Of a stretch of 64,000 bases of DNA, positions 48,030 to 56,468 are shown piece by piece. Location of the stretch: assembly GCF_003583935.1 (NCBI RefSeq), contig NZ_QYRN01000005.1:62001-126000 (forward strand), given 5' to 3'. Each line of letters starts with the position of its first letter. Positions within the stretch are counted from its first letter, which is position 1. Both the position numbers and the translations under genes were made by a program. A model generated the notes under the pieces. It saw only the letters and a program-made list of their open reading frames with translations. It ran no database searches and was not told the DNA's origin. Source of the stretch: Aureimonas flava. GTDB lineage: Bacteria; Pseudomonadota; Alphaproteobacteria; Rhizobiales; Rhizobiaceae.

Positions 48030-48710
48030 ATGCGCCTGATCCTCGTACCCGCCTTCGCCTGCGACGGCGATCTCTACGAGCCGCTGATCCCGCTGCTGCG
48101 CCCCGACTTCGACTGCCGGGTCGTGGTGCCGGCGGCGCCCGACATGGCGGCCTGCGCGCGCGAGGTGGTGGATGCGGCCGAAGGGCGTCCCTGCCTCGTC
48201 GCCGGCACGTCCTTCGGCGGGCACGTCGCCCGCGAGGCGGCGATCTCGGCCCCGGCCCTGGTGCGGGGCCTCGTGGTCATGGGCGCCGCGCCGCAGGCGT
48301 CGGCGAGCCGCGAGGTCTTCGACCGCCGGCGTGCCGCGATCGAAGACGACGGCGGGGCGGAGATGCTGGAGGAAATGGCGCGCGCCATCGTGTTCGAGCC
48401 CGAGGGCCGCGGGCAGGAGGCCGCCGACACGTTCCGCGCCATGGCGGCCCGCGCCGGCACCGACCGGCTCCTGGCGCAGAACGAGGCGCTGATGACGCGG
48501 CCGGACCGCACGGCCGACCTGCCGGGTCTCGCCTGCCGCTCGCTGCTCGTGTGGGGCGAGGCGGACGCGTTCTCCGCGCCCGAGGCGGGCCGCGCGATGG
48601 CGCAGGCCATGCCGGAGGCCGAGTTCGTGCTCCTGGAGGAGTGCGGCCATCTGCCGACGCTGGAGACGCCGATGCGGGTCGCCGCCGCGATCCGCGCCCG
48701 CTTCTTGTGA
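48030..48710 (+). CDS. Small alpha/beta hydrolase
   Basis: 226 residues with the alpha/beta-hydrolase nucleophile elbow GTSFGGH (Ser about 64) and the C-terminal catalytic His in EECGHLPTLE; the acid is probably the Asp in VWGEADAFS. There is no signal peptide. The substrate cannot be predicted. It starts at ATG 48030 with GGAG. The downstream HAD gene begins seven bases after its stop, so the two are probably co-transcribed. Confidence 0.85.
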   Translation: MRLILVPAFACDGDLYEPLIPLLRPDFDCRVVVPAAPDMAACAREVVDAAEGRPCLVAGTSFGGHVAREAAISAPALVRGLVVMGAAPQASASREVFDRRRAAIEDDGGAEMLEEMARAIVFEPEGRGQEAADTFRAMAARAGTDRLLAQNEALMTRPDRTADLPGLACRSLLVWGEADAFSAPEAGRAMAQAMPEAEFVLLEECGHLPTLETPMRVAAAIRARFL

Positions 48711-48717
48711 GGCGAGG

Positions 48718-49374
48718 GTGTTCGATCTCGTCGTCTTCGACTGCGACGGCGTCCTGGTCGACAGCGAGGTCCTCGCCGGCGAGGCGTTGCGCGCCGTACA
48801 CCGCGCGCACGGGATCGAGGTCTCGGCCGCGCTGTTCTCCACCATCGTCGGCATGAAGGCGGCGGACGGGCTGGCGACTCTGGCCGCCGCCACGGGCCGC
48901 GCGCTGCCGCCGCGCGCCGAGGCCGACCTCTGGCCGGCGACGGCCGCACTGTTCCGCGAGCGGCTGCGCCCGTGCCCCGGCGTCGCGGACCTTCTGGAAG
49001 GCTCGCGGCTGGCGCGCTGCGTCGCCTCGTCATCCCATCCGGAACGGATCGCGTTCAGCCTCGAGGTGGCGGGCCTGCGCCGGTTCTTCGGGCCGGACGC
49101 GCTGTTTTCGGCCGCCGAGGTCGAGCGCGGCAAGCCGGCGCCCGATCTCTTCCTCCATGCCGCCGCGCGGATGGGGGCGCGGCCCGGCCGCTGCGTCGTG
49201 ATCGAGGACACGCGCTTCGGCATCACGGCCGCCAAGGCCGCCGGCATGACGGCCGTCGGCTATGTCGGGGGAAGCCATGCCGGGCCGGACGCCGCCGGCC
49301 GCCTGGAGCGGGCAGGGGCCGACTGGGTGTCGGCCTCCATGGCCGAGATCGCCGCGCGCCTCGGCGCGGCGTGA
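48718..49374 (+). CDS. HAD-superfamily phosphatase (beta-PGM-like)
   Basis: 218 residues. The HAD motifs are DxDx (VFDCDGVLVDSE), motif II (ASSSHPERI), the Lys loop (GKPAPDLFLHAA) and the acidic motif (VVIEDTRFGITAAKAAGM). The small helical cap is of the phosphoglucomutase/phosphatase type. The substrate is likely a sugar phosphate but not specified. It starts at GTG 48718. It faces fabI across seven bases. Confidence 0.85.
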   Translation: MFDLVVFDCDGVLVDSEVLAGEALRAVHRAHGIEVSAALFSTIVGMKAADGLATLAAATGRALPPRAEADLWPATAALFRERLRPCPGVADLLEGSRLARCVASSSHPERIAFSLEVAGLRRFFGPDALFSAAEVERGKPAPDLFLHAAARMGARPGRCVVIEDTRFGITAAKAAGMTAVGYVGGSHAGPDAAGRLERAGADWVSASMAEIAARLGAA

Positions 49375-49381
49375 GGGCCGA

Positions 49382-50224
49382 TCAGGCGGAGACGGGGTCC
49401 GTCTCGCCCGCGATCTCGGCGCGGCGCTCCTGCGCCTTCAGCTCGTCCAGCGCCGGCATCGACATGATGTTGTAGCCGGCGTCCACGTAGTGGATCTCGC
49501 CGGTCACGCCCTTGGAGAGGTCCGACAGGAGGTAGAGCGTCGAGTTGCCTACCTCGTCGTGCGTCACGTTGCGGCGCATTGGCGCGTTGCGGCGCTGGTA
49601 GTTGAGCATCAGGCGCGCGTCGGAGACGCCGGCGCCCGCCAGCGTGCGCAGGGGGCCGGCCGACACCGCGTTGACGCGGATGTCGCGGGGGCCGAAATCG
49701 GCCGCCAGATAGCGCACCGAAGCCTCCAGCGCGGCCTTGGCGACACCCATCACGTTGTAGTTCGGCATGACGCGCATCGAGCCGCCATAGGTCAGCGTCA
49801 CCATGGAGCCGCCCTCGTTCATGATCGCCGCCGCCCGCTTGGCGACCTCCGTGAAGGAGAAGCAGGAGATCACCATGGTGCGCGTGAAGTTCTCGCGCGT
49901 CGTGTCGGCGTAGAGACCCTTCAGCTCGTTCTTGTCGGAGAAGCCGATGGCGTGGACCACGAAGTCGATCCGGCCCCATTCGCGCTCCAGCGTCGCGAAC
50001 AGCGCATCAACCGAGGCGACGTCCTCGACGTCGCAGTCCACGAGCAGCGTGGAGCCGATCTCGGCGGCGAGCGGGCGCAGCCGCTTGCCGAAGGCCTCGC
50101 CCTGATAGCTGAAGGCGATCTCGGCGCCCTGGGCGGCGAGCGCCCGCGCCGCGCCCCAGGCGATGGAGTTGTGGTTGGCGACGCCCATCACGAGGCCGCG
50201 CTTGCCCGTCATCAATCCGGTCAT
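49382..50224 (-). CDS. fabI: FabI, enoyl-ACP reductase (NADH)
   Basis: 280-residue SDR-fold enzyme for the last step of fatty-acid elongation. It has GVANHNSIAWGAARAL (cofactor binding) and the active-site Tyr-x6-Lys (NYNVMGVAKAALEA) with the upstream Tyr in LTYGGS. Its form matches the triclosan-sensitive FabI of rhizobia. It starts at ATG 50224. It is the last gene of the fabA-fabB-fabI group on the minus strand, 11 bases after fabB. Confidence 0.95.
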   Translation of the reverse strand: MTGLMTGKRGLVMGVANHNSIAWGAARALAAQGAEIAFSYQGEAFGKRLRPLAAEIGSTLLVDCDVEDVASVDALFATLEREWGRIDFVVHAIGFSDKNELKGLYADTTRENFTRTMVISCFSFTEVAKRAAAIMNEGGSMVTLTYGGSMRVMPNYNVMGVAKAALEASVRYLAADFGPRDIRVNAVSAGPLRTLAGAGVSDARLMLNYQRRNAPMRRNVTHDEVGNSTLYLLSDLSKGVTGEIHYVDAGYNIMSMPALDELKAQERRAEIAGETDPVSA

Positions 50225-50235
50225 GGCGAAGGCCC

Positions 50236-51459
50236 TCAGTTCGGAACGCGCTGGAACACGAGCGTGGCGTTGGTGCCGCCGAAGCCGAAGGAGTTCGACA
50301 GCGCGATGTCGATCGCGGCATCGTCGATGCGCTCGCGCACGATGGGCACGCCCTCGAACTCGGGGTCGAGCTCCTCGATATGGGCGCTCTCGCCCACGAA
50401 CCCGGCCTGCATCATCAGGAGCGAGTAGATCGCCTCCTGGACGCCCGCCGCGCCGAGCGAATGGCCCGTGAGCGACTTGGTCGACTGGACATGGGGCATG
50501 TCGTCGCCGAACACCTCGCGGATGGCGCCGATCTCCTTGGAATCGCCGACCGGGGTCGAGGTGCCGTGCGTGTTGACGTAGTCCACCCGGCCCTTCACCG
50601 TGGACAGGGCCTGGCGCATGCAGCGCACCGCGCCCTCGCCCGAGGGGGCCACCATGTCGTAGCCGTCCGAGGTCGCGCCGTAGCCGACGAGCTCGGCATA
50701 GATCTTCGCGCCGCGCGCCACGGCCCGCTCGTATTCTTCGAGCACCACCACGCCCGCGCCGCCCGCGATCACGAAGCCGTCGCGGTTCTTGTCGTAGGCC
50801 CGCGAGGCGACGGCGGGGCGGTCGTTGAAGTCCGAGGACATGGCGCCCATGGCGTCGAAGAGGTTCGACATGGTCCAGTCGAGATCCTCGTGGCCGCCCG
50901 CGAACATCACGTCCTGCTTGCCCCACTGGATCATCTCGGCGGCGTTGCCGATGCAGTGCGCCGAGGTCGAGCAGGCCGAGGAGATCGAGTAGTTGACGCC
51001 GTGGATCTTGAACCAGGTGGCCAGCGTCGCAGAGGCGGTGGACGACATGGCCTTGGGAACCGCGAAGGGGCCGATGCGCTTGGGGCTGCCGTTCTTGCGG
51101 GTGATGTCGGCGGCCTCGATCAGCGTGCGCGTCGAGGGGCCGCCGGAACCCATGATGATGCCGGTGCGCTCGTTGCCCGAGATGTCGCCCTCGGCCAGGC
51201 CGGAATCCTGGATCGCCTGCTTCATGGCGACGTGGTTCCAGGTGCCGCCCTGGCTGAGGAAGCGCATGGCGCGCCGGTCCACGAGGTCCGAGACGTCGAT
51301 CTCCGGCTTGCCCCAGACGCGGCAGCGGAAGCCGTTGTCGGCGAAGTCCTGGCTAAAGCTGATGCCGGATCTGGCCTCCCGCAGCGAGGCGGTGACCTCG
51401 TCCAGATCGTTGCCGATCGAGGACACGATGCCCATTCCGGTCACGACGACGCGCCTCAT
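50236..51459 (-). CDS. fabB: FabB, beta-ketoacyl-ACP synthase I
   Basis: 407-residue condensing enzyme that elongates unsaturated acyl-ACP. The catalytic Cys is near 163 ([10 protein letters not shown]), with His in [11 protein letters not shown] and [12 protein letters not shown]. It is the usual partner of FabA in anaerobic-type unsaturated fatty-acid synthesis. The ATG at 51459 is preferred over TTG 51465 because AAGGGAG lies seven bases from the ATG but only one from the TTG. Confidence 0.95.
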   Translation of the reverse strand: MRRVVVTGMGIVSSIGNDLDEVTASLREARSGISFSQDFADNGFRCRVWGKPEIDVSDLVDRRAMRFLSQGGTWNHVAMKQAIQDSGLAEGDISGNERTGIIMGSGGPSTRTLIEAADITRKNGSPKRIGPFAVPKAMSSTASATLATWFKIHGVNYSISSACSTSAHCIGNAAEMIQWGKQDVMFAGGHEDLDWTMSNLFDAMGAMSSDFNDRPAVASRAYDKNRDGFVIAGGAGVVVLEEYERAVARGAKIYAELVGYGATSDGYDMVAPSGEGAVRCMRQALSTVKGRVDYVNTHGTSTPVGDSKEIGAIREVFGDDMPHVQSTKSLTGHSLGAAGVQEAIYSLLMMQAGFVGESAHIEELDPEFEGVPIVRERIDDAAIDIALSNSFGFGGTNATLVFQRVPN

Positions 51460-51516
51460 GGCCAAACTCCCTTCTCGGGTCCTCCGGACCCTTCGTCTTC
51501 AAGAATAGCGGACGGC

Positions 51517-52050
51517 TCAGCCGCCGACCGCCTCGCCCGGCTGCTCGTCCTGGAACAGGCCGACGCGCAGGTTGCTCGCCTGGTAGATCACGACGCCGTC
51601 GGCCTTCATCCAGCCTTCCGCGATGCCGAGCTTGAGCTTGGAGCGCATCACGCGCCGGAAGTCGACGCCATATTCCACCAGCTTGACGCCGGGCGTCACC
51701 TGTCCGGTGAACTTGACCTCGCCGACGCCCAGCGCGCGGCCGCGGCCGAGCTCGCCCAGCCAGCCGAGATAGAAGCCCGTGAGCTGCCAGAGCGCGTCGA
51801 GGCCGAGGCAGCCCGGCATCACCGGATCGCCCCGGAAATGGCAGTCGAAGAACCAGAGATCGGGCGAGATGTCGAATTCGGCGCGGATCGAGCCCTTGCC
51901 GAACTCGCCGCCGTCGGTGGTCACCTCGGTGATGCGGTCGAACATCAGCATCGGGGGCAGGGGGAGCTGGGCGTTGCCCGCGCCGAACAGCTCGCCCCGG
52001 CCGCAAGCCAGAATCTCGTCCTTGCCGAAATGGGTCTTCACCGTGTCCAT
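51517..52050 (-). CDS. fabA: FabA, 3-hydroxydecanoyl-ACP dehydratase/isomerase
   Basis: 177-residue hot-dog dehydratase/isomerase, the branch point to unsaturated fatty acids. The active site is His71 ([14 protein letters not shown]) and Asp85 (GLDALWQ). It starts at ATG 52050. First gene of fabA-fabB-fabI; divergent from a secreted unknown. The link fabA-irr is conserved in rhizobia, here with one small gene inserted between them. Confidence 0.95.
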   Translation of the reverse strand: MDTVKTHFGKDEILACGRGELFGAGNAQLPLPPMLMFDRITEVTTDGGEFGKGSIRAEFDISPDLWFFDCHFRGDPVMPGCLGLDALWQLTGFYLGWLGELGRGRALGVGEVKFTGQVTPGVKLVEYGVDFRRVMRSKLKLGIAEGWMKADGVVIYQASNLRVGLFQDEQPGEAVGG

Positions 52051-52072
52051 TGATCCGTCCGGTTGGGGAACG

Positions 52073-52102
52073 GTATGCCGTCGCCGTTCCAGCTTGTGTC
52101 AA
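52073..52102 (-). promoter_or_regulatory. fabA promoter
   Basis: On the minus strand a perfect -35 TTGACA (52102-52097), 18 bases, GCATAC (52078-52073). The start codon follows after about 22 bases. Confidence 0.45.
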
Positions 52103-52206
52103 ATCGATCGCGGGACGGCCCTTACCACGCGAGCGCCCGCGGGCAAATGCGTTAACTTTCGCGACGGCGTCACGGTTTCGACCGGGATGCCCTTCATGGA
52201 GCCGTC

Positions 52207-52674
52207 ATGCGCTTCGTTTTCGCCGTCCCAGCCCTGGCTTCCGCCTTCCTGATCGCCCTCGGCCCGGCCGCCGCCCAGGAATGGCGAAGCACCGGCCGGG
52301 GGGAGGGGGCGCGGGCCTTCTTCGCCAAGGGCGGGCGGCCGGCGGGCGTCCAGGTGGCCTGCCTCTCCGGCGGGCGGCTCGAGATCACGGCGGCGGGCAA
52401 CGGGGCGCGCTTTCCCGCCGACCGCCCCGTGACGCTGGTCCTGTCGGTGGACGGCACCGCCTTCTCGGGGGAGGCGCGCGTGGAGCCCGAGGCGGCGGGG
52501 GGCGGCTCGCGCTTCGTGCGCGTGGCCGAAGCGGGGGAGGCGGCGACGCTCCTGGCGGCGCTGAAGCGTGGACGCGGCGTCGAGGTGTCGAGCCCGGCCG
52601 GCTTCATGCGCCTGCCGCTGGCGGGATCCGGACGTGCCCTCGGCGCCCTCGCCCCCTCCTGCGCGGGGCCCTGA
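52207..52674 (+). CDS. Secreted protein of unknown function
   Basis: 155 residues with a clear signal peptide (MRFVFAVPALASAFLIALGPAAAQ, cleaved after AAAQ). The mature part is basic and glycine-rich, with VQVACLSGGRLEIT and a final APSCAG. These two cysteines could form a disulfide. I do not recognise the family. It starts at ATG 52207. It is divergent from fabA and upstream of irr, in whose gap new promoters begin. Confidence 0.65.
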   Translation: MRFVFAVPALASAFLIALGPAAAQEWRSTGRGEGARAFFAKGGRPAGVQVACLSGGRLEITAAGNGARFPADRPVTLVLSVDGTAFSGEARVEPEAAGGGSRFVRVAEAGEAATLLAALKRGRGVEVSSPAGFMRLPLAGSGRALGALAPSCAGP

Positions 52675-52684
52675 CGGGCTTCGA

Positions 52685-52713
52685 TTGTTCGCGGACCGGT
52701 TTCCGACTATATT
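52685..52713 (+). promoter_or_regulatory. irr promoter P1
   Basis: TTGTTC (52685-52690), 17 bases, TATATT (52708-52713), one of the best sigma-70-type promoters in the window. Confidence 0.6.
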
Positions 52714-52729
52714 GAATCCGGACAAGGCC

Positions 52730-52758
52730 TTGCGGCATCGCACACTGCTCGGCTAAAG
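52730..52758 (+). promoter_or_regulatory. Possible irr promoter P2
   Basis: TTGCGG (52730-52735), 17 bases, CTAAAG (52753-52758). It would start just inside the IRO-like box. Confidence 0.35.
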
Positions 52759-52759
52759 G

Positions 52760-52774
52760 TGAATTCTAGTGTCA
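52760..52774 (+). promoter_or_regulatory. IRO-like box (possible RirA site)
   Basis: TGA-ATTCTAGTG-TCA fits the TGA-N9-TCA iron-responsive operator described for rhizobial RirA. It lies between the promoters and the irr start. Confidence 0.5.
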
Positions 52775-52794
52775 AGTTTTCGGTGATCTGAACC

Positions 52795-53271
52795 ATGGAC
52801 AACCGGGCGAAGCCCTCCACGGCGGACATGCGCACGGCCGGCCGGCCTCAGAGCTTCTGCGTGTTCGAACGCCTGCGCGCCTCGGGCCTGCGGCCGACGC
52901 GCCAGCGCGTGGCCCTGTGCAACCTGATCTTCGGGGCGGGGGACCGGCACCTGTCGGCGGAAGAGCTGCACGAGGAGGCCCACAAGGCGGGCGAGCCCGT
53001 GTCGCTGGCCACCGTCTACAACACGCTGCACCAGTTCACCGACGCGGGCCTCGTGCGTCCGCTCTCGGGCGAGGGGCAGCGCACCTATTTCGACACCAAC
53101 ACCTCGGATCACCACCACTTCTTCGTGGAGGCCGACAACATGATGATCGACATCCCCGACGGGACGATCTCGGTCGGCAACCTTCCCGAGCCCCCCGAGG
53201 GCATGGAGATCGTGAACGTCGACGTGGTGGTGCGTCTGCGCCGCAAGACGGCGGCCAAGGCGCCGAACTGA
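52795..53271 (+). CDS. irr: Irr, Fur-family iron response regulator
   Basis: 158 residues. The Fur-type winged helix (GLRPTRQRVALCNLIFGAGDRHLSAEELHEEA, VSLATVYNTLHQFTDAGLVR) precedes the Irr signature HHHFF (His106-108) and MMIDIPDGTISVGNLPEPPEGM. Irr is stable in iron-poor cells, represses haem and iron-storage genes and is inactivated by haem. The N-terminal GCPW haem motif of Bradyrhizobium is missing, as in most rhizobia. It starts at ATG 52795. Confidence 0.93.
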   Translation: MDNRAKPSTADMRTAGRPQSFCVFERLRASGLRPTRQRVALCNLIFGAGDRHLSAEELHEEAHKAGEPVSLATVYNTLHQFTDAGLVRPLSGEGQRTYFDTNTSDHHHFFVEADNMMIDIPDGTISVGNLPEPPEGMEIVNVDVVVRLRRKTAAKAPN

Positions 53272-53307
53272 CGCCACGCCCGTTTCTCGCCCGCAGCGGC
53301 GACGAAG

Positions 53308-53337
53308 AAGGCCGGCGGTCGCGAGACCACCGGCCTT
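53308..53337. terminator. Bidirectional terminator-like hairpin
   Basis: AAGGCCGGCGGTC (53308-53320), loop GCGA, GACCACCGGCCTT (53325-53337), with one mismatch. It lies between the convergent irr and SH3-protein genes. Confidence 0.6.
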
Positions 53338-53367
53338 CCTGCATTCGAGGCGGGGGGACGAGGCGCC

Positions 53368-53949
53368 TCAAAACCGTTCGTCGGGGTAGACTCCCCAGAT
53401 CTCCTTCTGGGTGACGAAGCCGCGGCGGCCCGCCGCCTCGACCTCGCACCAGCCGAAGGAGCATTCGCGCACCCGCGTGAGGACGCCGGGCTCCATCTCG
53501 GCCACCACGGCCCCGTCGGAGGCGGCCGAGCGGTGCATGGTGATCACCGCCTGCGTCTTGCCCTTGAGCCAGGGAGCGGCCAGCGCGGTGCGCTCGCCCG
53601 ACAGGAGCGAGTGGTACACCCAGCCCTCGGTGCCCTCGGAATCGCGGATCCGGCGCCACAGGTCGAATTCCTGGATCACCTCCACCGGCAGCCCCTGCTT
53701 CAGGTAGAGCCAGGACACGGCGTAGTCCTTGCCGGGGCCGACGCGCAGGTTCACGCGCGCCGACTTCAGCGACACGAAGCGCGGAAGCGGCAGCTTGCGC
53801 TGCATCTCCGCGTCGACGCCCTCCTCGGCCGCCGCGGTGGGCGGCGGCGTCGCGGCGGCGGCCGGAGACTGGGCGCGCGCGGTGCCGAGGGCCGGCAGCG
53901 CGACGAGAAGGGCGAGGGCGATCGGCCCGAGAAACGGGAAGCGGGACAC
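53368..53949 (-). CDS. Periplasmic SH3-domain protein
   Basis: 193 residues. A signal peptide (cleaved near ARAQ-SP) and an Ala/Pro linker lead to two bacterial SH3-type modules: SARVNLRVGPGKDYAVSWLYLKQGLPVEVIQEFDLWRRIRD with EGWVYHSLL, and a second about 120-185 ending in GFVTQKEIWGVYPDERF. Such domains often bind peptidoglycan or metal; the precise role is unknown. It starts at ATG 53949. Confidence 0.85.
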   Translation of the reverse strand: MSRFPFLGPIALALLVALPALGTARAQSPAAAATPPPTAAAEEGVDAEMQRKLPLPRFVSLKSARVNLRVGPGKDYAVSWLYLKQGLPVEVIQEFDLWRRIRDSEGTEGWVYHSLLSGERTALAAPWLKGKTQAVITMHRSAASDGAVVAEMEPGVLTRVRECSFGWCEVEAAGRRGFVTQKEIWGVYPDERF

Positions 53950-54102
53950 GGGGGGCGACGACTCCGGACATGCGGGGATGCTGCGGCCCGGACGGGGCCG
54001 GGCCCGCCGGCGCCTGCGGGTCCCTCCCGAGGGACGACCCGCAAGCCCGACACCTCCGCATGATCGCGGATCGAGGTTAACAACCCCTTGCGCGAGGCTG
54101 GC

Positions 54103-54125
54103 CGCGCCGCCCGTCGTGCGGCGCG
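54103..54125. other. Hairpin downstream of the flavin oxidoreductase
   Basis: CGCGCCGC-CCGTCGT-GCGGCGCG, a perfect 8-bp stem just past the stop of the minus-strand gene ending at 54138. No U-tract, so termination is uncertain. The rest of 53950-54137 holds the SH3-gene upstream region and shows no gene. Confidence 0.35.
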
Positions 54126-54137
54126 TGCCCAGATGGT

Positions 54138-55538
54138 TCAGGCGGGCTGGGAGAGCGACGCGCCATCGAGCCGGAAGGCGGACATCGAGCCGTCCACCAC
54201 GGCACCGGGCGCTCCGGGACCGGCGACGTAACGCTCGACGTCCTGCATCCGGCGGATCGTGCGCCAGAAGACGTCCTCCATCAGGATATGGGCGAACTCG
54301 CCGTTGCGCCCGACGCTGTAGAGCCCCTCGACCCCGGTGGACAGGGCGAACCGCTTGCGCTCGGTCTCGTAGGCGTTGAGATAGACCGGATAGGAGATCG
54401 GGGTGCGGATCGTGCCGCCCGCGCCGAGATAGCGCCCGCGAAGCTCCTCGCCGTAGAGCGCGCAGAGCTGGTCGAGGCAGCGTTTGGCGAGCTCCTCGTC
54501 GCCCATGGTCCAGCGCTCGTCGCCGACCTCGCAGCCGATGTCGAAGGTGACCAGCGTCTTGCCCTCCGGTGCCAGCCAGGGCATCGAGATCGGCGCCTCG
54601 GTGAGGCGAAACGACAGTTGGCTGCGATCGGGCACCCAGACCATCGTGTCGGGCAGGATGGCGCGGCCGGAAAAGCGCAGGTTCACGAAGATCATCGGCC
54701 GGTAGCGGAAGGCCGCCATCGGCTTCAGGGCGTCGCTGCCCTCCACGAGGCGGGGCAGGACGTGGACCGGCGCGGTGGAGACCACGGCGGACACCGGGAT
54801 CTCGGCGCCGGCGCTGCGCACGGCGACGACGCGCCCGCGGTCCACCAGGATCCGTTCCACCGGCGATTCCAGCCGGAGGGCGCCGTCGAGGCTGCGCAGC
54901 GTCGGCTCCAGCAGCCGGGCGAGGCCCCCCTCGGGATAGACGTGGTAGACGCCGGCGCCCTCAGGCATGGTGCGGGTGTAGCCGTTGCACACGGCGCGTC
55001 GCGTCACCTTGGCGGCGGCGCTGAGATAGAGCGACTTGAGGACGCCGTGGGCGAACTTCTCGCCGATCGAGGACGACAGATCGCGCGCCGGCGCCCCCGA
55101 CCAGGCCTCCACCAGCGGCATGGCCACCTCCTCGGCCATGGCGTCGCCGTAGCTGCGGCGCATCCAGTCCTCGGCATTGGCGGCCGGACCCCTGGCGCGC
55201 GGGGCGATGCGGCTGCGAAGCGCGCCGGCCAGGAAGCGCGGCTCGGCCATCAGCCCGAACGGATGGCTGCGGCTGCGCCCGCCCAGATGCACCGCCTCGC
55301 CGTAGTGGCGCACGGTGCGGCAGATGCCCTCGGCGCCGAGCGCGCGGGCCAGCCGGTTGGAGATGAAATGCGCGCCGTAGTCGTAGGAGAAGCCCTCGGC
55401 ATCCTTGAAGGACGCCGCCATTCCGCCGACGGACCGCCCGGCCTCGAACACGACGGCGGGCAGGCCGCGCCGCTTCAGTTCGGCTGCCGCCGTGAGACCC
55501 GCGAGGCCCGCTCCCAGAACCGCGATAGGCTTCGTCAT
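54138..55538 (-). CDS. FAD-dependent amine-oxidase-like oxidoreductase
   Basis: 466 residues. It begins with the dinucleotide motif VLGAGLAGLTAAAELKRRG, then EAGRSVGGMAASFKD and YDYGAHFISNR. It ends with the second FAD motif GLYSVGRNGEFAHILMEDVFWRTIRRM. It belongs to the protoporphyrinogen-oxidase/UDP-galactopyranose-mutase-like flavoproteins that often modify sugars or polyprenyl glycans, but the substrate cannot be told. There is no signal peptide. It starts at ATG 55538. It stands alone, 156 bases from the MoeB-like gene, without glycan genes beside it. Confidence 0.8.
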   Translation of the reverse strand: MTKPIAVLGAGLAGLTAAAELKRRGLPAVVFEAGRSVGGMAASFKDAEGFSYDYGAHFISNRLARALGAEGICRTVRHYGEAVHLGGRSRSHPFGLMAEPRFLAGALRSRIAPRARGPAANAEDWMRRSYGDAMAEEVAMPLVEAWSGAPARDLSSSIGEKFAHGVLKSLYLSAAAKVTRRAVCNGYTRTMPEGAGVYHVYPEGGLARLLEPTLRSLDGALRLESPVERILVDRGRVVAVRSAGAEIPVSAVVSTAPVHVLPRLVEGSDALKPMAAFRYRPMIFVNLRFSGRAILPDTMVWVPDRSQLSFRLTEAPISMPWLAPEGKTLVTFDIGCEVGDERWTMGDEELAKRCLDQLCALYGEELRGRYLGAGGTIRTPISYPVYLNAYETERKRFALSTGVEGLYSVGRNGEFAHILMEDVFWRTIRRMQDVERYVAGPGAPGAVVDGSMSAFRLDGASLSQPA

Positions 55539-55694
55539 CCACTCCCTCCGGACGGTCTCGATCGACGCGCGTGATGCTCAATGTCGAGGACACGGGTGGA
55601 TATTACGTTGCCGTCCAGGGCGAATCACGGGGTTGTCATGATCGGCGAGGGGGTTCGTTGTTTCTTGCTTAACGAATTTCCACTCGGGGGGGCT

Positions 55695-56468
55695 TTATCC
55701 GGTCGGCCCCGGCCGACGGTAGCGGATCTCCTCGAAGCGCATGCGCAGGACGTCGACCAGGAGCAGCCGCCCGGCCATCGGCTCGCCGACGTCCGCCACG
55801 AGCTTCACCGCCTCGGCGGCCCCCAGCGTTCCCATGATGCCGGTCACCACCCCGAGGATCCCGGCTTGGGCGCAGGCCGGCACGAGGCCCTCCGGCGGGG
55901 GCTCGGGGAACAGGTCGCGGAACCGTGGGAAGAGGCGCCCGTCGGGACCCGCCTTATGGGGCAGGAGGGTGGTCAGCGAGCCCGAGAACCGCTGCACGGC
56001 GACGGTGACCAGCGGCACGGCGGCCGCCTCGCACAGGTCCGCCGCCAGGAACCTTGTGTCGAAGTTGTCCGAGCCGTCGATCACCACGTCGTAGCGCGCC
56101 AGGAGATCGGGCCCGTTCCCGGCGTCGAGCCGGAGCGCGTGCGCTTCCACCGCGACATGCGGATTGAGCCGGTCCAGCGCCTCCGCCCCCGCCTCGACCT
56201 TGAGCCGGTCGATGTCGCGCGTGCCGAACAGGACCTGGCGCTGGAGGTTGGACAGGGAGACGCGGTCGTCGTCCACGAGGCCGATCGTGCCGACACCGGC
56301 GGCCGCGAGGTAGAGGGCGGCCGGCGAGCCGATGCCGCCCGCGCCCACGAGGAGCACCCGCGCGCCCTTGAGGCGTTGCTGGCCGGCTCCGCCGATCTCG
56401 GGCAGCACGATGTGGCGGGCGTAGCGGCCGAGCTCGTCGCGCGACAGCGGGGGAGGGGGGATCGTCAT
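55695..56468 (-). CDS. moeB: ThiF/MoeB-family adenylyltransferase
   Basis: 257-residue E1-like enzyme that adenylylates the C-terminal glycine of a small beta-grasp protein (MoaD for molybdopterin, or ThiS). The ATP-binding GAGGIGSPAALYLAAAGVG, the Arg finger NLQRQ and the DGSDNFDTRF motif are present, and LVPACAQAGILG is conserved. The zinc cysteines of E. coli MoeB are absent: the CYRC position reads FRDLF and no C-terminal CxxC is present. It starts at ATG 56468. Its first four bases overlap the recF stop. Confidence 0.85.
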   Translation of the reverse strand: MTIPPPPLSRDELGRYARHIVLPEIGGAGQQRLKGARVLLVGAGGIGSPAALYLAAAGVGTIGLVDDDRVSLSNLQRQVLFGTRDIDRLKVEAGAEALDRLNPHVAVEAHALRLDAGNGPDLLARYDVVIDGSDNFDTRFLAADLCEAAAVPLVTVAVQRFSGSLTTLLPHKAGPDGRLFPRFRDLFPEPPPEGLVPACAQAGILGVVTGIMGTLGAAEAVKLVADVGEPMAGRLLLVDVLRMRFEEIRYRRPGPTG

